This document shows positions 1 to 12,000 of a stretch of 64,000 nucleotides of DNA, one piece after another (within the stretch, counting starts at the first letter, position 1; the number at the start of each line of letters is the position of its first letter). This DNA comes from Flavobacterium limicola (GTDB lineage Bacteria; Bacteroidota; Bacteroidia; Flavobacteriales; Flavobacteriaceae): assembly GCF_003634755.1 (NCBI RefSeq), contig NZ_RBXA01000001.1, forward strand, positions 434,001-498,000, read 5' to 3'. The notes under the pieces were generated by a model. It was not told the DNA's origin. It worked only from the letters and a program-made list of their open reading frames with translations, and ran no database searches. Made by a program: the position numbers and the translations under genes.

Positions 1-3000
1 ACTAATAATTACTCCAGTTGTGTATATAAAGCAACCGTTCTCATCCTGCACAATATAATCATACGTACCCGGTTTTAAATTATCAAAAACATTAGACTCA
101 AAAAACTGGTTTAAATCCGGTGAAATGGCATATTTTATAATTCCTGTTCCACCAGAAGCCGTTATCACAATTTTTCCGTCGCCTTCACCTGCACATGTAA
201 TATTAGTCACTGCATTGCTTTCTGTTAGTGGGAAATCTGGTTCTGTAATGACCACTGGAACTACAGTTCGTGCCTCACAATCCATACTCACTACATTTAC
301 CAGATACGATCCTGCCGGAAGATTCGTAAAATTCCCTGGAGAAGTTTGCACCGGTGTAAATGACAATGCATTACCAGCCCCATCCAATAAAGTGTAAACA
401 TAGTTTCCTAAACCACCTTGTGCCGTAGCAACAATTACTCCTGAATCATCTCCTTTACAGTTGATGACTGCATTTTGAATATTTACATCAATCACTAAAG
501 CAGGAACTGTATCAATCGTGATGTCATTAGATATAAAACTTTCGCATCCATTGATATCTCTAATGTAATAATTGTAAGTTCCTACCGGTACAGAGAATGT
601 AGCAGTGTTACCTGTCATCGCTATAACCGTTCCAAACGTTGAAGTTGTACTGTACTCATATGGTGCAGTTCCTCCTGAAGCAGTTAACGTAAGTGTAGCA
701 TCAACATCACATGAAATGGCTGTGGCCAATGCTAAGCTTGCTGTTACTTTTGCAGGCTCAGTAATGAGAATAGCAGCTGATAATGCAGAACAAGTCCAAG
801 AATCAGATACTTGTACCTGATAATTTCCTGCACCTAAATTTGTAAATGTATTAGACACTTGCGGGCCATCAGTAGTTACTGTACCGTTAGTGTAAGTAGT
901 TACTAAACTATATAAATAATTGCCTGATCCACCTGTTGGCAATGTTGTAACGGTAATGCTTGCATTGGTATCACCAAAACAGCTTACCAATGTTGTACTA
1001 GGCGTTGCCGTGAAAACAATTGGAGCAGGATCTGCTAACGTAATCGTTACAAAATCCTCACAGCCTTTACTGTCTCTTACATTTATCGTGTAGGTTCCTG
1101 CTGTCAAACCTGTAAATTCTGTTTGAGCTGAATACGCAATATTTTGCGCAGGAGTTGGCCCCACTAACTCAAATTCATACGCACCTAGCCATCCGCCAGT
1201 AGCAGTTACCGAAATTGTTCCGTCATTATTACCGGTAACACATGTGATTTCAGTATGGGTTTCCGTAATATCCAGTGCCGCTGTAGGACCTGTAATGGTA
1301 AAGTTTTTAATTACTGGGCAAGAAGGCGATTGCGATAACGTTGCCGTAATCGTGTACGTTCCTGTAGCCAAACCTGAAATAGTGATTGGTCCAGCGTCCA
1401 GTGCTGTTCCTCCAGGTAATGTATTTCCTAAAGCATCTTGTAAAGTATACGTGAATGCTCCTGCATCATCTCCGTTAACCGGCGTAGTCGTAATCAAACG
1501 ATCTACAAAAGTGACATTCACACTTCCATCAGTACCAGAGAAACAAGTCACATCCACAACGGTATCAATGGTTAGGTCGAAAGTGTTTGGCTCGTTTACA
1601 TAGTGTACCCCTTGGATTTCACAATTCGTATCTAAGTTTTTCACCGTGATTAGATAATTTCCTACTGGCAATCCTGTGAATATTCCATTGTTATTAGGAA
1701 TAGCAGGATAAATAGTACCTGTTGTAGACACCCCTGTAATTGGATCATAGATTACATCTACTAAAGTATATTCTAAATTGGGAGTTCCAACCCCTATAAT
1801 AGTAGCTGAAACCGTAATATTCTCAAGGTTATTACACGTTATTGCTTGGTCTATCACCACATTTACTTTGTCTAAAGCAATATAAGGGTCAATTGTAATT
1901 GCAGCTGTAGTAGTACCAATACATCCTTTATCATCATACACATTCACAATATAAGAACCTCCGGTTAAGTCGGCTTCAGTGTACACATTGCTGGCACCAA
2001 ATTGAACTTGTGTATTTGTTGTTGTTCCAACTTTGATAAACTCATAATTCATATATATATTTGAACCTCCTGTTACTAATGCTGGATCTACCGTAATAGT
2101 CGCTAAGTTACCAATGTTGTCTGTTGTACAACCGAATGGTACTATAGTTGGAGCTGGAACAAAAATTAGTCCAGGTTCAACTATTGTAATACTTGCGTTA
2201 TCTGTACAACCTCTTTCAGAAGTGACTGTTACAGTATACGTTCCTGCCTCTAAACCGCTGAATAAAGGAGAGTCTTGTGGACCACGATTTACCGCTGTTG
2301 ATGTAACTGTTGTTGTTCCACTCAATACATACGTATATATTGGATTATCATTTACACCATCTGCTGGCGTATCCATGCTAGCTGTAATAGTTCCATCAGT
2401 ACCTCCGTTACAAGTAACCTCTGTTTTAGCTAATGCAAAACCAGTAATTGGAGTAGCTTCTTGCAAATCAATATCAACATAAACTTCACAACCCGTTGCG
2501 ATATCTTGAACATAAACTCTATGAAGTCCAAATGCTAATCCAGCAAATGGAGTGGCCATAGGATACGTACCTGCATCAATTTTATATTGATAATTAGATA
2601 AACTATTTGACCCCCCAGTTGTACTTACGGTTATAATTCCATCGTTGTTTGCACAAGAAACTGGTGTGTCAACGATTGGGCTTAAAATAAGTGGTTCATA
2701 AATCGTTACTGCAACTCCAATAGAAGGACATCCATTAGCATCTTTTACCGTAATAGTATAGTTACCAGGTGCATTCACCGTGATAATATTTCCTGTTTGG
2801 TAATTGCTACCATCAGCACTGTATTGGAACGTTGTTGGACTAAATCCAGTTGCTGTAACCGTTATATCGTAAGTACCTGTAGAGCTCGGACACTGCGTAG
2901 CTACTGCAGATGCAATAGTAGGACTAGCATCTGTTTGAATGGTTACTGTTTCAACATCTACACAACCATTCGCATCCATAACATAAACATCCCAAACCAT

Positions 3001-6000
3001 ATCTAAACCGGAGCTGGTATCTACTGTCAACTGGTTGCTAGAAACATAAGTTGTAGGAGCTGTTGCCATATTAGCAACTACTGCATACTTATAATTTGAT
3101 GTTCCACCTACTGGCGTCACAGTAATCGTTGCAGTGTCTACATTACAATTGATATTGGTAGCGACAGTTGTAAAATCAAGTGCTAATGTAGGTTCTGTAA
3201 TTGTGAAACTTACATCATCTATACATCCTGTAGTACTATCCGTTACTTGTAAGGTGTAATTTCCTGGTGCTAATGAAATCAAACTTACTGTATTTCCAGC
3301 GATTACTGGTGTTCCACTTCCTAATGTAAGTATTGCAGTATAGCTTGTAAAATTAGTGACAGTAAAGGTTGCTGTTCCATTATTAGCAGCAAAACAAGTA
3401 ACATCCGTGGTACCTGATGCTGCTACTGTAATATTGGTTACTGGATTTACGGTATACAATTCTTGATAGGTACAACCATTACTATCTGTTACTTCGAACA
3501 TGTAATCACCTGGCGGTAAGCCTGTAAAACTAGCTGGAACTGTATTTCCTGCTGTAGTTTGTGAAGGATAAAGTATTGTAGGAGCGTTATTAAATTCAAT
3601 AATTTCAAATACCAATGCTCCCACTCCATTTGTAGCCCTAACTTCTACCGTTTCTGAATTAGCTGGACAAGTTGGTAAAATTGTTGGGACAAAAGTTAAA
3701 TTCGTTGGTGGAATCAGGGCTGGAGTTGTAACATCTGTCAAATTAACAATACAACCATTAGCATCTCTAACACTAATTGTTGTAGTTGTAGCTACTGGAC
3801 CATTATTTACCGTAAAGGTATTGTCACTGGTATATCCTAAACCATTGAAGTTATAGGTGTAACCCGTTCCTACTCCTGTTTGAGTTCCTCCCGATGCAGT
3901 TACCGTAATTACAGTAGTGTTGCTACACGTGGTGTTAGGCGCTGCAGCTGCCGTAGCGGCAAGCAATGCTGGCTCTGAAACAGTTATTGGAACTGTTGTC
4001 TCCAAACAATCTCTATCATTACGAACAGTAACTGTATACGTTGTTCCTGCTGATAAGTTTGCAAAAGTATTAGCTGTTTGGAATGGAGTTGAAGTAACAC
4101 CATCAAATAAGCTGTATTTATAAGGACCAACTCCTGAAGTTACGTTTATAGTAATTTCACCATCAGTACCAGCATTACAACTTACATTTTTAACAATTGG
4201 TGTGGCCAATACCGTTGCAGGAATTGGGTCTATTACAAATGTAGTACTAGCGGTACATGCGCCGTCATTTGTCTCAAAAATATAAGTACCTGCATCTAAA
4301 CCAGTAAAAATACCAGAAGTAACTCCCGTAGTATTGACAACTGGACCAGACGTGATCATATAGGTATAACTACCAGCACCTGCACCACCAGTAGCGGTAA
4401 CGGTAACTGTTGCATTTGGCGCAGGTAAATTACAATCCAAAACTTTGGTCAAAGCAGGTGTTAGCTGCAACTGAGGCAATACAATATAATCTACATCATC
4501 GGTACAACCATTTCCATCTTTTATCACTAGGTTGTAAGTTCCCGCTGCATTAAAAGTAAAGCTTGGCGAAGCTTGGAACGCACTTCCGTTTACGCTGTAT
4601 GTAGCCGGTAAAATAGTAGCAGAAGCAGCAGCATCAGTAACTAGATTGATTGTAAATGGTGTACCATTATAACAAATAGTCGCAGGAAGTGCAATTGTTG
4701 GTGGCGCATCTTGTAGTAAGATAACATCATCGGATTGAATACAGCCATACGCATCTTTAGCATACACATAATACGTTATACCTGTTAATGAACCTGGTCT
4801 ATTAAACGTGTTACCTAAAACCCAGTTAGTGTCTGCAGCTAATGGTGGAATAGCCGATGCAGTTACTTGATAGGTGTAAGGCCCTGTACCATTTTCAGCT
4901 AGTGCTGTAATAATACCATTATCTGTACAGTTAGAATTTTTTATAATTGTTCCAGTAACAGTAAGTATTACTGGTGACTCCAAAATATTAAAATTAATAG
5001 ACGCTATACTACAACCTACATTTGGTCCTGCAGTTTCTCGAACCAAAATATAATAGCTACCAGCCGGAAGTAGTGAAACTCCAAAATTAGTGATTGGCAA
5101 TGTTCCACCTGCAGGAATCGTTCCCGTACCATTAGCACCTGTAATTAATACGTTTGTAAAGGCTTCATATACTTGATACGATACAGTTACAGAAGAAGTG
5201 TAGGTATTGTTAATATTGAAATTTACACTACCGTTAGTATCACCTGTACATTTGATATTATTTCCTACAACATTATCAACGGTAAGTTGAGTATTAGTTG
5301 GAACAATTGTAGCAGCTGTTTCGTAGTAATAACATAAAGTAGCTTCATCATACACAATAAAAGTGTATGTTACTCCCGGAAGTAATCCTGTGAAAGTAGT
5401 TCCTTTGGAAGTTGGTGGTGCTTCACCTTGCCAACCATCAACACCATCAGCTGTCCAAATTTGTGGTGGGAATGCGCCTCTGTAAATATTAAAATGAAAA
5501 GGTCCTGAACTGGTTAGTGCACCCAATACTGCAACATTAGCTGTACCTCCAAGAGTACAATCCGCTGTTGTATTGATAACGATATCTAAATCATCTGGAT
5601 CTGATGCGACTTTTACGTCATTTTCGATAACGGTACATCCATTTGCATCCACAACTCTTATCTGATAGAAACCAAAATCCACTACATCAAAAGATGTTGA
5701 AATATTTCCTGGATTAGTTTCAAATTGATTGTATCCATTTATTCCAGTAACATAATATGTATACGGTGCAGTACCACCAGAACCGCCAACTGTGCTCACA
5801 CCATCTGTAATCATATCAATTATAATAGAACCTTTTGAAATACCAGAACCTGATACACATTGAATATCAATAACCCTGTAATCTATAACCATCGGGCGAG
5901 GTTCCGTAATAGTTATACCATCAGTATCAGTACAACCTTTGGCATCTCTAATCGTAATCGTGTAAGGTCCTGCAGAAAGTCCTGTAAACGTATTTGAACT

Positions 6001-9000
6001 TTGGTAATTAATGCCATCAATACTAAACTGGAATGGTGCTAAACCAAGTGAAACATCAAAATCAGCTCTAATAGCACCTGTATCGTCACCATTACAATTG
6101 ATAAATGCTGTTTGCGTGATACCTGTAATATCAGGAATAATTGGTGCTGTAACTGTAATAGCTGTTGTTGTTGTATATGCACAACCTGTAGTATTATCGG
6201 TAACTGTAAAGGTATAATTACCAGCTGTGTTTGTTGTAAATATACCTGTAGTTGCACCTGTTACATTTGATGCTTCTGCTAATGGTGTTGTTATAGCATA
6301 GGTAAATGTTCCTGAACCACCTGTAGGTGTAACTGTGATTCTTGCAGGCTCGTCACCTACTACACACGTTATGTCTTTGTTTAAAACGGCGTTTAGCGTT
6401 AATTGTGGCGCAACGACTACTGATAATGCTGTTGCAATACAACCGTTTCCATCAATCATAGTAATGATGTATGTACCTGCTGTAGTCACAGTAAATACAT
6501 TGCTTGTTTGGTAAGAAGCACCATTGTTAATACTGTAACGTATTGGAGTAATAATTCCAGCTAATGGTGTTGTAGTATTAGCAGCTGTAATGGTATATCC
6601 ACCTGCAGTTCCTAAACATCCTGAACCAGTAGCGGTTACAGTTGGTATTGGGTCTGAAGTTATGGTAACTTGTACCATATCGGTACAACCATTTGCATCG
6701 CGTACGTATACATCCCAAACAGGCGTTGCTGGATTTAAGTTCCTTACAGGACTTGCTGTATAATCAGTTGCAGCAGGTATATTTCCAACAGGCACAAATG
6801 CATACGCATAAGCAGTAGTACCGCCTGAAGCAGCAACTGTAACTCTTGCAGTTGGTACATTACAATTTGCATTTATGTTTGAAACAAGAGTAATATCTAA
6901 TGCTGCCGTAGGTTGATTAATAGTCACTATAGTAGTTGCAGTACAACTGGTAATATCATCTGTAAAGACAACCGTGTACGTTCCTGCAGGTCTGTTTGTC
7001 AAATCGAATGTTCCTAAAGTTTGTCCTGTTACTGGAGGTTCTGCATTAACAATATAGCTGTAGGTTCCTGTTCCAAAACCACTCACGCTATAACGAATAG
7101 AGCCTGTTGTGCCATTAAAACAGTTTACATCAGTCAATTTTGTTCCAGTAGCTACGATTGGGATTCCTGGCGCAATAGTATGCGACTCTGTATCGTAACA
7201 ACCATTAGCATCCGTTGCTCTAAAAACATAGTTTCCAGCAGCTAATCCTGTGAATTCACCCGTTGAAGCACCGGAAATATTTGTTGTAGGTCCAGATACA
7301 ATGGTGTAAGCCAATGGCGCCACTCCTGTTCCTGGCGTCATTGCAATTGTTGCTGTACTTGTTGTTGCCGATGGGGCACAATATATAAGAGTACTTGTAA
7401 TTTTATCTATTACTGGTCGGTTTAATGGTGCTAAAACAATAGCTTGCATTGTTGACAAGCAACCGTTAGCGTCTTTTACAACAACATTAATAGTTTGTGT
7501 AAGTCCGTTATCATTAACTGTTAACGTAGCATTAGACCCGAAAGTAGCTCCGTTGTTATAACTATATGTATACGTTCCTGATCCACCTGTAGGCGCGACA
7601 GTTATTGTAGCTGACTGAGGTGCATTTGTAGGACTACAAGTAAAAGCAGTCGCTGTAGCGTTAGGAGCAATAGGTGTTGGGTTTGCAATAGTTACTGTAG
7701 TAGGTAGAGATGTACATCCTTTACTATCTGTTATACTTACCGTATAATCACCAGCTGGTAAATTTGTAAATTGATTAGTCGTTTGGGTTGTGGTAGGTAT
7801 AGGCCCACTCAATACATAAGTGTACACACTTGTAAATCCTCCTGAGGCAGTTACCGTAATGGTTCCATTACTTAAACCATTACAGGTAATATCTGTTTTG
7901 ACAGTACTATGTGAAGGCGTTGTTTTTGGTGTTACAGTTATTATGTTGCTAGTTGCAGGACAACCGCGACTGTCCGTTACGGTAAACACATAATTCCCAG
8001 CTTGTGTTGCAGTATACGGGAATGAAGTTACTGTAGCAGGTGTTCCTGAATTGTAAGATACGGTGTAGGTGTAGGAGCCACCATTGCCATTGGTCACAAC
8101 TTCATTGCCAATTGAAGCGTCGTCAGAACACGTTAAATCATTAATTAAGGATACATTGAAGACGATTTGTGGCGCAATCACTATACTAGAAATGGTATCC
8201 GTACAATTATTGCTGTCGGTTACTACAATATCATGTGTTCCGGGTGCAACATTTGTAAATGAATATGAAGTCGATGCAGAACTAACGGCTGCATTACCAT
8301 CCAGTTTATAAGTAAACGGTCCAGTCCCACCAGTAACGGTTACGCCTAAAGTTGCTGGATTGGCGGTCGTGTAGCAATAATCAGTTGTAGTAGCTAAAGA
8401 AGCTGTCAATGCCGGTGGAGCTGTTACATTTACCACAATTCCAACAGGATTTGTACAACCATTAGCATCACGAACAAAAACAGTATAACTTCCTGCCGGC
8501 ACATTAGTGAAATTAGCATTATTATTGAAACCGGTAATTACTGTTGTTCCATCTGATTGATACAACGCATACTGATACGCAGGTGTTCCACCTCCGCCAA
8601 CTGCGGTGATAGTAGCTCCGGTAGTACAAGTAGCAAGTGTTGTGATCGAGGCAGTAGCCGTTACTGCAGTAGGAGTTGAAATAGTAACATCAAATGGTTT
8701 AGAACAAGACGCCACTGAAGAACCTACAGGACGAACGATTACTTTATACAACGCTCCTGCCAAATTGGAGATCGTTACTGGTGACGTAAATAAGGCCACA
8801 CTCCATGTAGTTCCGTTATCAATAGAATATTGAAATCCTTTCGTTGCATCAATATTAGTAGCGCTAATCGTGATTTCACCATTAGTTAAACCATTACATG
8901 TTACGTTTTTGGTGCCTGCAATTTGTGCAGTAAATGCTTTTCCCGTTGGAACTACTACCGTGAAATCTTTGGTTGTAATACATGATTTTGGAAGTTGAAA

Positions 9001-12000
9001 AACATTGATATCATCAATAACAACATCGTTTCCGCTAGTTGCAATACTTTTAGAACGTATAACAAAATTTAAATTGGTGTTATTTAATGGATTAAGTGTC
9101 AAAGAATAATTAATCCAGTCTGGATTTGTTTTTTTAACTGTTTTTGGAATCTTATTAGTAGACTGAGAAGCAATTACTACACCCGCTCCATTCACCAATT
9201 GAAAAAGCAATTCCGGATCTTCCTGACTATTCGCTAATTCTAATAAGTTCATAGCATAAACCGATACCGAAACGGGTTGGTTTTGTATAATATCTTTAAT
9301 TGGTTTACTGTACAGTACACCATCGGCTCCTGCGAATCCACCAATATTAACCGCAAGAAATCTCCCTTTTGCAACAGTTGCATTTGAAGTATGATCTCTA
9401 GCAGCTACCCAAGGTCCAAAAGGAGATACAATTCGAGCTGTTACAGAATAATCCCCATCATTAATTTGTATACTTGACCTACATTGGGTAGCAGTAACTT
9501 GTCTTTCAAAACAATACGCACTATTCATTCCTGGAGAGGTTACATCCTCACCAATACCAAAATCCTCTTTTAATAAATTACTGAAAGTAGGTACAGTTCC
9601 CACCTTATATTCTACCCGGACTGCATGTGTACCAGGAGTAACGTTTATGAATACATTACTGGGTACATTCGTGTTTTTTACCCCGTCTAAGTAATAATCA
9701 TACGTATAAGATGTGCCACCAGGATTGTTGATGGTCACTGTGCTGGTTGCAGTTCCATCGCAATTGAAATCTACAGGTGTATCTACATTTATAACTGGAG
9801 CAACTGGCTCTGGTTCAATTATAATATTTGGCATAGCGTAAATACATCCGTTGGCATCCCTGATATATAATGTATAGGTACCAGGAGCTTTGTAAGCATC
9901 ATTGACATTGATCCAAGTCGCTTGATTATCAAAACTATATTCATACGGTGCAACTCCTCCTTGTGGGTTAGTAATACGTACTTTACCCTCACGAGCTGGT
10001 CCACAGCCGGCCAATTCCGAAACTCCCGCTGAAGCAGTCAATGCAGTTGCTGGTTGCGTGATGGTAATCACTTTCATGGTATCAAGACACTCTACACCAT
10101 TCAAAGAATATTTTAATATAGTGTTGTACGTTCCCGCTGCAAGATTAGAAATAATTGCAGAAGATCCATACGTTGTTCCGTTATTGATACTATAGGCTAA
10201 AGTATACCCATTAGCATTAGTAACATTAAAATTGATAACTCCAGTGGAATCTCCATAACAATTTACGTTGGTACCGGTTGGGTTATAAACTGGTTTAGGG
10301 ACTGCGGCAATTGTAATTGAAGTATTTGCTATACAACCATTATAATCCACAACTCTGATAGTATAATTACCCGCTGTTGGTGTATTAACTACAGCACTAT
10401 ACTGCGCAGTTGTCGAACCATTTACGTAGTACGCATAAGGAGCTGTTCCTCCGATAGGATACACTGTAATTTCGCCTGTTTCACAAGTTAGTGCTTTTGT
10501 TTGATTAACAGTAGCTTTTAAAACATCTGGTTCAATTAGTACTATTGTACCTGTTTTTAAACAACCATCATCTGTTTTTACTTCATAATCATAACTACCT
10601 GGAGACAAATTAGAAAATGTATGATCACTCGCTGCTATAGGCCCAACAGCATTTACTAATGAACCTGATTTGCTAATACTATAAAAATATTGCGCTCGTA
10701 CATCGTTTGCTGCTAATTTTATTGATCCTTTGTCACCATTACACAAGGGCTGAGAAATGAATTCACTTACAGTAAAATTACGTTGTAGAATATCAATCCC
10801 GGGAACTGAAAATAAACAAGGATTGCTAACAATACCTTTTTGTCTAATGTAAACAGTATACGTACTAGCTGTAGTTATAGAAAAAACATTACTGTCCTGG
10901 AAAGGTCCTGAAGCACTCAAGCTAAATTCGTAACCGGATGTAGGAACGCCTCCTACAATGATTTCACCAGAAGTATTACAAATAATATCTCTGGAAGTAG
11001 CCGTTGGGTTTAATAAGTTTTTAAAAACATTAAAGTAGAAAATATTAAAACAACCACCAGCATAATTGAAAACCACTCTAAATTGTCCGGAAGTATTTGC
11101 CGTATAACTTGATCCAGTGGCTATGTTATCCCAAGTACAATCCACTTTTTCATTGGCACAATCATCCGTTCCTATGGCAGTACAACTGGCTTCATTCAGT
11201 TTTTGCCAAACAATAGAAATAGCATCTGTAACACCAGTATTTATTAATCTAGTCGCATTGGCACCGCATAAAAATATTTTAGGCAAGTCTTTTCCATTAT
11301 TTGGACATTGCACCACTTGATCTGCAAATGGTATCACCGGATTTTGTACAGTAGTACCAGAGGGTGAAACCGTAACGACTTGTTTTATGGATCTACAAGG
11401 AGCATTCGCAATGTTATTAACATAATAGGTACCAGTTTGACTAACTGTTATTGATTGAGTAGTGCCAATAACAGGTGTACCTGTAGCACTTGTTGACCAA
11501 GAATACGAATTATATCCATTGGCAGCCGTCAAAACTACACTCGCACCACATAATTGGTAATCTTTAGTATAAATACAATTTTCAACTCCTACTAAAAAGT
11601 TGGTTGGAGATGCAGTACCTAAATAGCATTCTCCAAAAGTGGATAAACTAAGTTGATCATCTACCTTAATGTCACTAGTCACTCCTACATAAGTCGCAAA
11701 AGCCTGATTCTGGATTTTATCAGAGCAGGCATCACTAAGATCATTACATTCCGGAACAACCTGAACTTTGAATTTAATTATATAACGAGGGTCACTTTTT
11801 TCCACTAAATTACTAGGAATAGTAAATACAATAGTTCTTGTAGCAGCGTTGTACACATACGTAATCCCAGAACCATTTGGAACAATTATGTTATTAGGGT
11901 CAAAATTTATATTAATAGGTAATATATCTTTGATGGTAAAGTTTTCAGCATCATCATTTCCTATATTTTGAAAACCAATAGCATAAAATAATTCTTGACC